A DNA stretch of 64,000 nt from Virgisporangium ochraceum (GCF_016863655.1 NZ_BOPH01000112.1:40993-104992), one strand, 5' to 3'; shown: positions 9,243 through 17,841, numbered from the stretch's first letter. The notes: generated by a model from the letters alone, not told the origin. Numbers and translations are program-made.

Positions 9243-10211
9243 CTACAGGTCACGCTCCGGGTAGCCGCCGTAGGGCAGCGACACGTCGTCGAGCGCGACG
9301 CGGATCTCCTCCGGCAGGTCCAGCCGCTCCGACGCGAGCGACCCGACGAGCTGCGCGGCCGTGCGGGCGCCGAGGATCACCGAGCTGACGCCGGGCCGGT
9401 CACGCACCCAGGCCAGCGCGACCGCGAGCGGGGCCGCGGACAGGCCGTCGGCGGCCGTGGAGACCGCCTCGACGATCCCGCCGCAACGCGCGTCGAGGTA
9501 GGGCGCGGTGAACCGTTCGAAGTGCGCCGACGCGGCGCGCGAGTCGGCCGGGACGCCGTAGCGGTACTTGCCGGTCAGCACGCCACGCCCGAGCGGCGAC
9601 CAGGCAAGCACGCCCAACCCGAGATCGGCGCACGCGGGCACCACCTCCCGCTCGATCTCGCGCTCGACGAGCGAGTACTCCACCTGGCTGGAGATCAGCG
9701 GGGTCCGGCCGGCGCACGCCTGCATCGTGGCGGCGCGGGCGGTCTGCCAGCCGGAGTAGTTCGACACGCCGACGTACCGGGCCCGCCCGGACGTGACGGC
9801 GAAGTCCAGAGCGGACAAAGTTTCCTCAAGCGGCGTGTCCGGGTCAAAACCGTGCACCTGCCACAAATCGACGTGGTCGGTGTCGAGCCGGGCCAGCGAC
9901 GCGTCCAGCGCGCGCAGCAGATGCCCGCGCGACGCGTCACGGCGGCGCCGGTGCCCCGGCCGCAGCCCGGCCTTGGTGGCGATCACGACCTCGTCGCGGG
10001 GGAGCAGCCGGTGCAACAGGCTGCCGAGCACCGCCTCGGCGTCACCGTCGGCATAGACGTCGGCCGTGTCGATCAAGGTGCCACCAGCGTCGGCGAACGT
10101 CTTGAGCTGCTCGGCCGCGTCGTCGGTGTCGGTGTCGCGGCCCCAGGTCATCGTGCCCAGCGCGAGCCGGGAGACCGCCAGCCCGCTTCGGCCGAGCGGT
10201 CGCTGTTGCAT
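9243..10211 (-). CDS. Aldo/keto reductase
   Basis: A 322-residue NADPH-dependent oxidoreductase of the AKR superfamily. It starts MQQRPLGRSGLAVSRLALG. The catalytic tetrad is visible: Asp in LIDTADVYADG with Tyr four residues on, Lys in VVIATKAG, and His in WQVHGFD. GVSNYSGWQ and VILGARTAAQL cofactor-binding segments follow. The substrate is unknown. The start at ATG 10211 is supported by TATCCT seven bases upstream, indicating a leaderless transcript. Confidence 0.9.
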   Translation of the reverse strand: MQQRPLGRSGLAVSRLALGTMTWGRDTDTDDAAEQLKTFADAGGTLIDTADVYADGDAEAVLGSLLHRLLPRDEVVIATKAGLRPGHRRRRDASRGHLLRALDASLARLDTDHVDLWQVHGFDPDTPLEETLSALDFAVTSGRARYVGVSNYSGWQTARAATMQACAGRTPLISSQVEYSLVEREIEREVVPACADLGLGVLAWSPLGRGVLTGKYRYGVPADSRAASAHFERFTAPYLDARCGGIVEAVSTAADGLSAAPLAVALAWVRDRPGVSSVILGARTAAQLVGSLASERLDLPEEIRVALDDVSLPYGGYPERDL

Positions 10212-10218
10212 GTGCCAC

Positions 10219-10224
10219 AGGATA
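10219..10224 (-). promoter_or_regulatory. Leaderless -10 element for the aldo/keto reductase
   Basis: On the minus strand TATCCT is followed by a seven-base spacer and ATG 10211. The spacing puts the transcript start at the start codon. Confidence 0.5.
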
Positions 10225-10302
10225 GGGCCACCCACGCTCCGGACCACGTACCACACATAAGGTGAGTCGACCTTCAGACGTTGATGAATCAGGGGGGTCG
10301 CC

Positions 10303-11352
10303 GTGCGCCTCGCGCTCAGCCTCGGATACCTGTCCAACCGCAACACCCCGGCCGACCGGCTCGCCCTGGCGCGGGAGGCCGACCGCCTCGGCCTGTCGGC
10401 CGTCTGGGTCGCCGAGGCCTACGGGTCCGACGCCGCCACGCTGCTGGCCTGGATCGGCGCGCAGACCGAGCGCATCGACGTCGGCTCGGCGATCTTCCAG
10501 ATCCCCGCCCGCACGCCCACCATGACCGCGATGACCGCAGCCACCCTCGACCTGCTCACCGGCGGCCGGTTCCGGCTCGGCCTCGGCGTGTCGGGCCCGC
10601 AGGTGTCGGAGGGCTGGTACGGCGTCCCGTTCGCCAAGCCCCTCGCCCGCACCCGCGAGTACCTCGAGGTCATCGCGAAGGCGCTCGGCCGGGAGACGGT
10701 CGAGTACGCCGGCGAGCACCACACGCTGCCCGTGCCCGACGGTCCCGGCAAGCCGCTGAAGCTGATGCTGCACCCGCACCGCGAGCGCATCCCCACCTAC
10801 CTGGCCGCGATCGGCCCGAAGAACCTCGAGCTCGCCGGCGAGCTCACCGACGGCCTGCTCGCCGTGTTCTGGGCACCGGAGTTCGCCGACGAGCAGCTCG
10901 CGTCGATCCGCGCCGGCCGCGAGCGCGGCGGCCGCGCCGACGAGCCGTTCGACGTCGTGCCGAGCGTCCCGCTGGTGATCGGCGATGACCTGGAGAAGGC
11001 CGCCGAGCCGGTCCGCCCGTACGCGGCCCTGTACGTGGGCGGCATGGGCAGCCGCGAGAAGAACTTCTACAACGCGCTGGCCACCCGCATGGGCTACGGC
11101 GACGCCGCCCGCGAGGTCCAGGACCTGTACCTGTCCAGGCGCCAGCGCGACGCGGCCGCCGCGGTGCCGCTGGAGTTCATCGACCGCACGTCGCTGCTGG
11201 GGCCGGTCGACCGCGTGGCCGACCGGATGCGCGAGTTCGCCGCGTCGGGCGTCACCACGCTGTCGCTGGCCATCCACGCGAACACCCTTGAGGAGAGCGT
11301 GAACCAGCTGCGGCTGGCCGCGGAGGCCTACGAGAAGTCCGGCACCGCGTAG
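10303..11352 (+). CDS. LLM-class F420-dependent oxidoreductase
   Basis: A 349-residue luciferase-like TIM barrel. Its start, MRLALSLGYLSNRNTPADRLALAREAD, and LDLLTGGRFRLGLGVSGPQVSEGWYG are typical of actinobacterial F420-dependent members of this family. IPTYLAAIGPKNLELAGELTDGL is the usual central motif. The start is GTG 10303 with a GGGGGG ribosome site. The substrate is unknown. It ends one base before the convergent uppP gene. Confidence 0.88.
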   Translation: MRLALSLGYLSNRNTPADRLALAREADRLGLSAVWVAEAYGSDAATLLAWIGAQTERIDVGSAIFQIPARTPTMTAMTAATLDLLTGGRFRLGLGVSGPQVSEGWYGVPFAKPLARTREYLEVIAKALGRETVEYAGEHHTLPVPDGPGKPLKLMLHPHRERIPTYLAAIGPKNLELAGELTDGLLAVFWAPEFADEQLASIRAGRERGGRADEPFDVVPSVPLVIGDDLEKAAEPVRPYAALYVGGMGSREKNFYNALATRMGYGDAAREVQDLYLSRRQRDAAAAVPLEFIDRTSLLGPVDRVADRMREFAASGVTTLSLAIHANTLEESVNQLRLAAEAYEKSGTA

Positions 11353-12189
11353 CTACTTGGGCTCGATGACGTTCGTCGCGAGGAGGACGACCAGGAGGAG
11401 GCCCAGCGCCACCCGGTACACGATGAAGATGGTGTACGAGTGGCGGGCGATGTAGCGCAGCAGCCAGTTCACCGACAGGTAGGCCACCACGAAGCTCACC
11501 ACCGTCGCCACGATGGTGTTGGTCCAGCCGACCCCGCTGGAGATGTTGTCGAACTCCTCCACGCCCTGCAACGCCGAGGCACCGGTGAGCGCCGGGATCG
11601 ACAGGAAGAACGACAGCTTGGTGACCGTGACCCGGTCGAGGTCGCGCAGCAGGCCGGCCGACATCGTGGCACCCGAGCGGGAGATGCCCGGGATCAGCGC
11701 CATGCACTGCACCACGCCGATGATCAGCGTGTCCTTCCAGGTGACGTCCTTCTCGCTGCGTTGCTGGGTGGCGGCGTGGTCGGCGAAGGCCATCACCCCG
11801 CTCCACAGGATCAGCGCGCCGGCGACGAACCACAGGCTGCGCAGCGTCGTCTCGACCTGGTCCTTGAACAGCAGCGCCGCGACGACGATCGGCAGCGACC
11901 CGAGCAGCACCGCCACCGCGAACCGGAAGTCCAGCCCTTTGCGGACCTCGGCGTCGAACAGGCCCTTGAAGAACGCCGGCACGATCCGCGCGATGTCCTT
12001 GCGCAGGAACAGGATCGTCGCGGCCACCGCGCCGGACTGGATGATGACCGTGAACGCGGTGATGTCGGGGTCGTCGATGCGGTAGCCGAGCAGCTTCTCC
12101 AGGATGGTCAGGTGACCGGTGCTGGAGATCGGCAGGAACTCGGTGACGCCCTCGACCGCACCGAGCAGTACCGCTTCGAAGATGTTCAC
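11353..12189 (-). CDS. uppP: Undecaprenyl-diphosphatase UppP (BacA type)
   Basis: A 278-residue multi-pass membrane enzyme that dephosphorylates undecaprenyl diphosphate, recycling the lipid carrier for peptidoglycan; it also confers bacitracin tolerance. Family signatures are present: EGVTEFLPISSTGHL near the N-terminus and PGISRSGATM in the second half. About eight hydrophobic segments are visible. GTG 12189 (VNIFEAVLLG) is preferred because AGGGGG precedes it; an upstream ATG at 12237 has none. It is divergent from the histidine phosphatase. Confidence 0.95.
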   Translation of the reverse strand: MNIFEAVLLGAVEGVTEFLPISSTGHLTILEKLLGYRIDDPDITAFTVIIQSGAVAATILFLRKDIARIVPAFFKGLFDAEVRKGLDFRFAVAVLLGSLPIVVAALLFKDQVETTLRSLWFVAGALILWSGVMAFADHAATQQRSEKDVTWKDTLIIGVVQCMALIPGISRSGATMSAGLLRDLDRVTVTKLSFFLSIPALTGASALQGVEEFDNISSGVGWTNTIVATVVSFVVAYLSVNWLLRYIARHSYTIFIVYRVALGLLLVVLLATNVIEPK

Positions 12190-12244
12190 ACACGCCCCCT
12201 GCTGTTCATGGCCGCTGGAGAGCATAGGCGAGAGCAACCACTAG

Positions 12245-12250
12245 TAATCT
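12245..12250 (+). promoter_or_regulatory. Leaderless -10 element for the histidine phosphatase
   Basis: TAATCT followed by exactly seven bases and GTG 12258. There is no ribosome site, so the transcript is probably leaderless. Confidence 0.55.
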
Positions 12251-12257
12251 TGCGGCC

Positions 12258-12965
12258 GTGGCAACCGTCCTCCTTCTCCGCCACGGCCGCACGACCAGCA
12301 ACGCAGCCGGCATCCTCGCCGGCCACCAACCCACCGAGCTGGACGACGTCGGCCGTGCACAGGCCCGCAGAGCCGGCGAGCGGCTCGCCGGCATCCCGCT
12401 CGCCGCGGTCGTCTCCAGCCCGCTGATCCGGTGCCGCCAGACCCTCGCCGAGGCGCTTCCCGCGGTCACCCCCGCGGTCGACGAGCGCTTCACGGAGTGT
12501 GGCTACGGCGATTGGACCGGGAAGGAGCTGGCCAAGCTCGCGAAGGACCCGTTGTGGAAGGTGGTGCAGGCGCATCCGAGCGCGGTCACGTTCCCCGGTG
12601 GCGAGTCGATGGCCGCGATGGCCGCCCGCGCCGTGGCCGCCGTACGCGAGTGGGACGCCACCGTCAACGCCGAACGCGGCCCCGACGCGCTGTGGGTGGC
12701 GTGCAGCCACGGAGATGTGATCAAGGCCATCGTCGCCGACGCGCTGGGGCTGCATCTCGACCAGTTCCAGCGCCTCATGGCCGACCCGGCGTCCATCACC
12801 GCGATCCGGTACACCGCCACCCGCCCGTTCGTGGTGCGGCTCAACGACTCGGGCGCCGACCTCACGTCCCTGATCCCCCCGAAGAAGACCCGCAAGCGCC
12901 GCACGGCCGCGACCAGCGACAGCGACGCCGCGGTTGGTGGCGGTGACACCGGAGGAAAGATCTGA
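12258..12965 (+). CDS. Histidine phosphatase family protein, MSMEG_4193 type
   Basis: A 235-residue phosphoglycerate-mutase-like phosphatase. The catalytic LLLRHGRTTSN motif is at residues ~5-15, a second Arg is in SSPLIRCRQT, a Glu in FTECGYGDWTG, and the second catalytic His in ACSHGDVIKA. The C-terminus is a Lys/Arg-rich disordered tail (PPKKTRKRR) ending DTGGKI. This subtype is found next to DUF3090 and SCO1664 genes in actinobacteria, as here. The physiological substrate is not known. Confidence 0.92.
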   Translation: MATVLLLRHGRTTSNAAGILAGHQPTELDDVGRAQARRAGERLAGIPLAAVVSSPLIRCRQTLAEALPAVTPAVDERFTECGYGDWTGKELAKLAKDPLWKVVQAHPSAVTFPGGESMAAMAARAVAAVREWDATVNAERGPDALWVACSHGDVIKAIVADALGLHLDQFQRLMADPASITAIRYTATRPFVVRLNDSGADLTSLIPPKKTRKRRTAATSDSDAAVGGGDTGGKI

Positions 12966-13010
12966 CACGGCTGTGACGCGACCCAGTCGGCGTGGGCGTA
13001 CCGATACGGA

Positions 13011-13016
13011 TATCGT
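13011..13016 (+). promoter_or_regulatory. Leaderless -10 element for the DUF3090 gene
   Basis: TATCGT with a seven-base spacer to ATG 13024. The same geometry as at the neighbouring genes supports this start codon. Confidence 0.5.
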
Positions 13017-13023
13017 CGTGGGT

Positions 13024-13584
13024 ATGGCCCACCAGGTGTACGCGTTCGAACCGCCGGAGCGGTTCGTGGCCGGTACCGTCGGGCCGCCCGGTGAGCGCGC
13101 GTTCTTCCTGCAGGCCCGCGGCGGCGGTCGGCTGGTCAGCGTCGCCCTGGAGAAGGTCCAGGTGCAGCTGCTCGCCGAGAAGCTCGACGAGCTGCTCGCC
13201 GAGGCCAACCGGCGGTTCGGCATCGACCTGCCCACGATGGAGCTGGCCGCCGACAACGAGCCCCTCGACACCCCGCTCGACGAGGAGTTCCGGGTCGGCA
13301 CCCTCGGGCTGGCCTTCGACGTCGACACGGCCACCGTCGTCATCGAGGCGATCGCGGCCGGCGAGGGCGAGATCGAGGCCGAGGAAGAGACCGACGACGA
13401 CGAGGACGACGCCGACGACGACCGCGACCGCCTGCGGGTGCGGCTGACCCCGCAGGAGACCCGGGCGTTCATCGAGCGCGCCAAGCGGGTCCTGGCGTCG
13501 GGACGCCCACCGTGCCCGCTCTGCGGCCAGCCGCTCGACCCGAAGGGGCACCTGTGCCCCCGGCACAACGGGTACCACCGGTAG
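13024..13584 (+). CDS. DUF3090 family protein
   Basis: A 186-residue protein, MAHQVYAFEPPERFVAGTVGPPGERAF, the standard beginning of DUF3090. It has a helical middle (KVQVQLLAEKLDELLAEANRRFG), an acidic loop (EEETDDDEDDADDDRD), and a C-terminal zinc-knuckle-like CPLCGQPLDPKGHLCPRHN. The function is unknown, but the gene is strictly linked to the SCO1664 gene, which starts three bases after its stop. An in-frame GTG at 13018 is an alternative start. Confidence 0.9.
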   Translation: MAHQVYAFEPPERFVAGTVGPPGERAFFLQARGGGRLVSVALEKVQVQLLAEKLDELLAEANRRFGIDLPTMELAADNEPLDTPLDEEFRVGTLGLAFDVDTATVVIEAIAAGEGEIEAEEETDDDEDDADDDRDRLRVRLTPQETRAFIERAKRVLASGRPPCPLCGQPLDPKGHLCPRHNGYHR

Positions 13585-13587
13585 CTC

Positions 13588-14379
13588 GTGGCTTCTGAGC
13601 ACACCGATCTGCTCACGCGGGGCAGCCTGGAGATCGAGGGCCGGCTCGTCGACGCGTCCAACACGACCCTGCGCGCCGAGATCACCCTCGACGACGTGAC
13701 CGCCCGGTGCGTCTACAAGCCGGTGCGCGGCGAACGCCCGCTGTGGGACTTCCCCGACGGCACGCTCGCCGGCCGGGAGTACGCCGCCTTCCTGGTGTCG
13801 GAGCTCACCGGCTGGGGGATCGTGCCGCCGACGGTGCTGCGCGACGGGCCGCTGGGTCCCGGCATGTGCCAGCTGTGGATCGACGAGGACCGCCAGCGGG
13901 AGGAGCCGCTGGTCGACTTCGTGCCCGGCCGGCGCATCCCGACCGGCTGGCACCGGGTCGCCGCCGCCCGCGACGAGGACGGGCGCCCGTTCGTGCTCGC
14001 CCACGCCGACGAGCCGCAGCTGGCCCGCATGGCCGTCTTCGACGCCGTGATCAACAACGCCGACCGCAAGGGCAGCCACATCCTGTCCACCGTCGACGGC
14101 GAGGTCCACGGGGTCGACCACGGGGTCAGCTTCCACGTGGAGAACAAGCTGCGCACGGTGCTGTGGGGCTGGTCGGAGTCGCCGGTGCCCGACGACGCGC
14201 TCGACGTGCTGCGCAAGCTGCGCTCCGCGCTCGACGCCGACCTCGGCGAGACGCTCGCCGAGCACCTGACGATCCGCGAGCTGCGGGCGCTGTGCCGGCG
14301 CGTCGACACGCTGCTGCGCACGAAGGTGTTCCCGACGCCGCCGGAGGACTGGCCGGCGCTGCCGTGGCCGCCTATCTGA
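13588..14379 (+). CDS. SCO1664 family protein (phosphatidylinositol-kinase-like fold)
   Basis: A 263-residue protein of the actinobacterial SCO1664 family, distantly like PI3/PI4-kinase catalytic domains. The kinase-like elements are VYKPVRGERPLWDFPDGTLAGREYAAFLVS (nucleotide-binding Lys and Glu) and AVFDAVINNADRKGSHILSTVDGEVHGVDHGVSFH (catalytic-loop Asp/Asn and metal Asp). The substrate is unknown. Start at GTG 13588; translation is probably coupled to DUF3090. Confidence 0.88.
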   Translation: MASEHTDLLTRGSLEIEGRLVDASNTTLRAEITLDDVTARCVYKPVRGERPLWDFPDGTLAGREYAAFLVSELTGWGIVPPTVLRDGPLGPGMCQLWIDEDRQREEPLVDFVPGRRIPTGWHRVAAARDEDGRPFVLAHADEPQLARMAVFDAVINNADRKGSHILSTVDGEVHGVDHGVSFHVENKLRTVLWGWSESPVPDDALDVLRKLRSALDADLGETLAEHLTIRELRALCRRVDTLLRTKVFPTPPEDWPALPWPPI

Positions 14380-14386
14380 GGGCCGC

Positions 14387-14500
14387 GAGCCGTTCCAGGC
14401 GGTCGACCTCGACCCGGCCGGCGCGACGATGTCGGCCCGCTGGGAGCGGCGCACCGACGGTGGCTGGGCCCACTGGATGGACATGCGCTTCACGCGATGA
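14387..14500 (+). pseudogene. C-terminal remnant of an unidentified protein
   Basis: Between SCO1664 and mshC one frame reads EPFQAVDLDPAGATMSARWE then RRTDGGWAHWMDMRFTR and a stop. The sequence looks like the end of a small beta-barrel protein (W/W/M pattern with a final basic pair), not random DNA, yet it has no start. I infer the leftover of a lost gene; the evidence is only composition and pattern. Confidence 0.4.
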
Positions 14501-14508
14501 TCGGCGGT

Positions 14509-14514
14509 TAAGGT
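14509..14514 (+). promoter_or_regulatory. Leaderless -10 element for mshC
   Basis: TAAGGT followed by a seven-base spacer and ATG 14522, so mshC probably has its own leaderless promoter. Confidence 0.5.
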
Positions 14515-14521
14515 TGCGGGC

Positions 14522-15745
14522 ATGGACCCCTGGACCTCGCACGACGTACCCGAACTGCCCGGTCGGGGCGTCCCCTTGCGGCTGTACGACACCGCGCGCG
14601 CCGCGGTGGCGGCGACCGGCACGCCCACGATGTACGTGTGCGGCATCACCCCGTACGACGCCACCCACCTCGGCCACGCCGCGACGATGATCACGTTCGA
14701 TCTGGTCAACCGGGTCTGGCGCGACAACGGCCACGACGTGCGGTACGTCCAGAACGTCACCGACATCGACGACCCGCTGCTCGAGCGCGCCGAGCGCGAC
14801 GGCGAGGACTGGGTGGTCCTCGCGATGCGTGAGACGGCGCTGTTCCGCGAGGACATGGAGGCGCTGCGGATCATCCCGCCGGCGTACTACGTCGGCGCGG
14901 TGGAGTCGATCCCGCGGATCGCCGCCGCGGTGGTCGACCTGATGGAGAAGGGCGCCGCCTACCGCCTCGACGACGGCACCGGCGACGTGTACTTCCCGAT
15001 CTCGGCCGCGGCGGGCTTCGGCAGCGAGTCCCACTACGACCGGGAGACCATGCTGGCGCTCGCCGCCGAGCGCGGGGGTGATCCGGGACGCGCGGGCAAG
15101 CGCGACCCGCTGGACCCGCTGCTCTGGCGCGGTGCCCGCGACGGCGAACCGGCGTGGGAGGGTGGGCCGCTCGGCCCGGGCCGGCCCGGCTGGCACGTCG
15201 AGTGCGCGGTGATCGCGCTGCGGCTGCTCGGCGACCGGATCGGCGTGCAGGGCGGCGGCAACGACCTGATCTTCCCGCACCACGAGTGCTCCGCCGCGCA
15301 CGCCGAGGTGCTCACCGGCACCGCGCCGTTCGCCGAGCACTACGCGCACGCCGGCATGATCGGGCTGGCCGGCGAGAAGATGTCCAAGAGCCGCGGCAAC
15401 CTGGTGTTCGTCTCCCGGCTGCGCGCCGACGGCGTCGACCCGATGGCGCTGCGGCTGGCGCTGGTCGCCGAGCACTACCGCACCGACCGCCAGTGGACCG
15501 ACGACGTGCTCAAGACCGGTCAGCAGCGGCTGGCCCGCTGGCGCGAGGCCGCCGCCCGCGGCGCCGGCCCCGACCCCGGTCCCGTGGTGGCCGCGCTGCG
15601 GGAGCGACTGTCCGACGACCTCGACACGCCGGGCGCCCTCGCCGTGGTCGACGGGTGGGCGGAGGCGACGCTGTCCGGCACCGGAGACGCCCCGGTCGGC
15701 GAGGTCGTGGCAGCGGTCGACGCGCTGCTGGGAGTGCGCCTCTAG
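14522..15745 (+). CDS. mshC: Cysteine--1-D-myo-inosityl 2-amino-2-deoxy-alpha-D-glucopyranoside ligase
   Basis: A 407-residue ATP-dependent ligase joining cysteine to GlcN-Ins, the third enzymatic step of mycothiol synthesis. It is a class I cysteinyl-tRNA synthetase relative. The zinc ligand is in MYVCGITPYD, the HIGH-like motif is THLGHA, and KMSKSRGNLVFV is the KMSKS loop. WHVECAVIA and FPHHECSAAHAE complete the zinc site. The short C-terminus without the tRNA-binding domain of CysRS, together with the gene context, marks it as MshC. Mycothiol is the main thiol of actinobacteria. Confidence 0.96.
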   Translation: MDPWTSHDVPELPGRGVPLRLYDTARAAVAATGTPTMYVCGITPYDATHLGHAATMITFDLVNRVWRDNGHDVRYVQNVTDIDDPLLERAERDGEDWVVLAMRETALFREDMEALRIIPPAYYVGAVESIPRIAAAVVDLMEKGAAYRLDDGTGDVYFPISAAAGFGSESHYDRETMLALAAERGGDPGRAGKRDPLDPLLWRGARDGEPAWEGGPLGPGRPGWHVECAVIALRLLGDRIGVQGGGNDLIFPHHECSAAHAEVLTGTAPFAEHYAHAGMIGLAGEKMSKSRGNLVFVSRLRADGVDPMALRLALVAEHYRTDRQWTDDVLKTGQQRLARWREAAARGAGPDPGPVVAALRERLSDDLDTPGALAVVDGWAEATLSGTGDAPVGEVVAAVDALLGVRL

Positions 15746-15749
15746 GGCC

Positions 15750-16052
15750 TCAGGCCGCGACGGTGTCGTAGTGGCGGACCCGCTCGTCGAAGGTCAGGAG
15801 GGCCGCCCGCGCCGCGTCCTCGACGACGGCGGTGTCGGGCGGGCCGCCGGCGAACGCGGTGACGGCGGCCATCGACTCCCACAGCGTCAGCACGTGGAGG
15901 TCGACCGTGGCGCCCCTCGCGCGGCGCATCAGGTAGGCGGTCAGGAACCCGGGCACGGCCCGCAGTTCGGGGAGTACGGCGGTCCGGAAGTGCAGGTCGT
16001 ACCGTTCGGCGCCCGCGGTGGTGGCGGTGGCGCGCCAGCTTCGCGCGATCAT
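15750..16052 (-). CDS. Antibiotic biosynthesis monooxygenase (ABM)-like small protein
   Basis: A 100-residue dimeric alpha-beta barrel type protein: MIARSWRATATTAGAERY, FRTAVLPELRAVPGFLTAYL, then LHVLTLWESMAAVTAFAG. The LTLWES and PGF features match ABM/DUF1330-type domains. Its role may be small-molecule oxidation or simply binding. AAAGGGGA precedes the ATG at 16052. It lies head to head with a broken LysR gene that was probably its regulator. Confidence 0.75.
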   Translation of the reverse strand: MIARSWRATATTAGAERYDLHFRTAVLPELRAVPGFLTAYLMRRARGATVDLHVLTLWESMAAVTAFAGGPPDTAVVEDAARAALLTFDERVRHYDTVAA

Positions 16053-16111
16053 TCGGTCCCCTTTCGTCGAGACGGGCTCCAGCCTCGCCGCCGGCCGACG
16101 TTAAGTACAGT

Positions 16112-16123
16112 TCACGTTCGTGA
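16112..16123. promoter_or_regulatory. Small inverted repeat between the ABM gene and the LysR remnant
   Basis: TCACG-TT-CGTGA is a perfect 5-bp inverted repeat in the divergent gap. It could have been the LysR-type binding site, now without a functional regulator next to it. Confidence 0.3.
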
Positions 16124-16159
16124 CGGTCGCCGAAAGCTGCGTTTACTGATGGAGCGCTG

Positions 16160-16443
16160 ATGGACGCCCCCCGGCTGCACGTGCTCCGCATGGTCGCGCT
16201 GTCGGGCAGCCTCGCCGGTGCCGCCCGCGCGCTGCACGTGTCCGCGCCGGCCGCGGTGCCGCGATCGTCCCGAGGCTCGCCCTCACCGACCCGCACGCCG
16301 TGACGTGCACCGGCCTCGACGTGGGCAGCCGGGACATCCTGGTCGCCCACCGCCGCTCCGGCGGCCGCACGGATCCGGCGCTCGGCGCTCTGGTGTCCGC
16401 ACTCGTCGGGGCGGCCAGGGCGGCCGGGTCCGTCGGAGCCTAG
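16160..16443 (+). pseudogene. LysR-family regulator with large internal deletion
   Basis: From ATG 16160 the frame reads MDAPRLHVLRMVALSGSLAG then AARALHVSAPA, the start of a LysR helix-turn-helix. Around 16245-16260 it shifts to a second frame reading AAIVPRLALTDP then RDILVAHRRSG and on to TAG 16443, which is the normal end of a LysR effector domain. The whole product would be about 95 residues instead of about 300, so roughly 600 bases are missing and the frames do not match. It faces the ABM-like gene in the divergent layout typical of LysR regulators and their targets. Confidence 0.7.
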
Positions 16444-16446
16444 AGT
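16441..16446 (+). promoter_or_regulatory. Leaderless -10 element for the CPT-like gene
   Basis: TAGAGT (overlapping the LysR remnant stop) is followed by seven bases and ATG 16454. This favours ATG 16454 over the in-frame GTG at 16445. Confidence 0.45.
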
Positions 16447-16453
16447 GGCCGGG

Positions 16454-16975
16454 ATGGCGACGCGGGTGATCGTGCTCAACGGGGGGTCGAGCTCGGGGAA
16501 GTCGGGCATCGTGCGGTGCCTGCAGGCGGTGCTGCCGCAGCCGTGGCTGGCGCTGGGGGTCGACACGCTCGTCGACGCGCTGCCGCCGTCGGCCGGGATC
16601 CAGGTCGCCGGCGACGGCACGGTGAGCGTCGGGCCGCAGTTCCGCCAGCTGCAGGAGGCATGGCGGGCGGGCGTGGCGGCGATGGCGCTTGCCGGCGCCC
16701 ACGTGGTCATCGACGATGTGTTCCTCGGCGGGGCGCACTCGCAGGGGGAGTGGCGGGCGGCGCTCGCCGGGCTCGAGGTGCTGTGGGTCGGGGTCCGCTG
16801 CGACCGCGCGGTCGCCGCCGGGCGCGAGATCGCGCGGGGGGACCGGGAGCGCGGAATGGCCGAGTCGCAGGCTGACCTGGTCCACCGGGGCGTCGTCTAC
16901 GACGTGGAGGTCGACACCACGCACACCGAGGCGCTGCAGTGCGCCCGGACGATCGCGGGTCAGCTGCGCAGCTGA
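16454..16975 (+). CDS. Chloramphenicol phosphotransferase-like P-loop kinase
   Basis: A 173-residue P-loop protein of the CPT family, which in Streptomyces venezuelae phosphorylates chloramphenicol. The Walker A is LNGGSSSGKSG at residues ~7-17. The catalytic-type Asp lies in LGVDTLVDALPP, and VVIDDVFLGG and VRCDRAVAAGREIARGDRERG follow as in CPT proteins. Many relatives have no known drug substrate, so resistance is not implied. Its 3' end overlaps the convergent dehydrogenase by 16 bases. Confidence 0.8.
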   Translation: MATRVIVLNGGSSSGKSGIVRCLQAVLPQPWLALGVDTLVDALPPSAGIQVAGDGTVSVGPQFRQLQEAWRAGVAAMALAGAHVVIDDVFLGGAHSQGEWRAALAGLEVLWVGVRCDRAVAAGREIARGDRERGMAESQADLVHRGVVYDVEVDTTHTEALQCARTIAGQLRS

Positions 16976-17841
16976 CGCAGGTGCGCAGCGACCGCACTCA
17001 TGTCGCGGTCGCCGAAACCCGCCGCGGACGCAGCCGCGACCGCCGCGCGGTTCACCTCCGCCTGCCGCACCGGTACCCCGCCGCGGCCGGCGAGGGCCAG
17101 CAGCAGGTCGAGGTCCTTGCCGACCAGGTCGAGCGTGAACGCCGCCGACGCGTTCTCCGGGTCGACGAACGCGGCCCGCTTGTACTGGACGAACGGCCCG
17201 CCGACGACGCTCGCGGCGAACACGTCGTACGCGGTGGCCCGGTCGACCCCGGACGCCTCGGCCAGCACCAGCGCCTCCGACAGCGCCTGGTTGAGCGCGT
17301 GCACGATCCCGTTCACCGCGAGCTTGATGGTCGCGCCGGCGCCGGCCGGGCCGACGTGCACGACGCGGGCGGCGAGGCGGTCGAGCACGGGCCGTGCCCG
17401 GTCGAGGTCGGCCGCGTCGCCGCCGGCTAGCACGGTCAGCTCGCCGCGTTCGACGACCGGCACGCTGCCCGACACCGGCGCGTCGAGGTGCGCGCCGCCG
17501 GCGTCGCGCACGAGGTCGCCGAGGCGCAGCGCCGTGCGCGGGTCGACGGTGCTGGTGTCGGCGACGACGGTTCCGGCGCGCAGGCCCGCCACCAGGCCGT
17601 CGTCGCCGGTGTAGGCGGCCTCGACCGCGGCGTCGTCGGCGAGCGACACGAGCACCACCTCGGCGGCCGTCGCGGCCGCGCGGGCACTCGGCGCGAGGTC
17701 CGCGCCGGTGCGGGCGGCCACGGCGGCCGCCCGCTCGGCGGTGCGGTTGAAGACCGTCACCGGGACCCCCTGAGCCCGCAGCCGGCCGGCCATTGCCGCA
17801 CCCATGCGCCCGGTGCCGACGACCGCGACGCGCACGCTCAC
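16960..17841 (-). CDS. NAD(P)-dependent beta-hydroxyacid dehydrogenase
   Basis: A 293-residue 3-hydroxyisobutyrate/6-phosphogluconate dehydrogenase-like enzyme. VRVAVVGTGRMGAAMAGRL is the Rossmann motif, DAPVSGSVPVVERGELTVLAGG the substrate-binding segment, and GAGATIKLAVNGI carries the catalytic Lys. GTG 17841 overlaps the SDR stop as GTGA, so translation is coupled. It is the last gene of the leftward catabolic operon and probably oxidises a hydroxyacid intermediate. Confidence 0.9.
   Translation of the reverse strand: MSVRVAVVGTGRMGAAMAGRLRAQGVPVTVFNRTAERAAAVAARTGADLAPSARAAATAAEVVLVSLADDAAVEAAYTGDDGLVAGLRAGTVVADTSTVDPRTALRLGDLVRDAGGAHLDAPVSGSVPVVERGELTVLAGGDAADLDRARPVLDRLAARVVHVGPAGAGATIKLAVNGIVHALNQALSEALVLAEASGVDRATAYDVFAASVVGGPFVQYKRAAFVDPENASAAFTLDLVGKDLDLLLALAGRGGVPVRQAEVNRAAVAAASAAGFGDRDMSAVAAHLRQLRS

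Noticed and set aside
13707..14690. A long frame overlapping SCO1664 and mshC
   Set aside because: Arg/Pro/Ala-rich product in the wrong codon phase; both overlapping genes are well-supported families.
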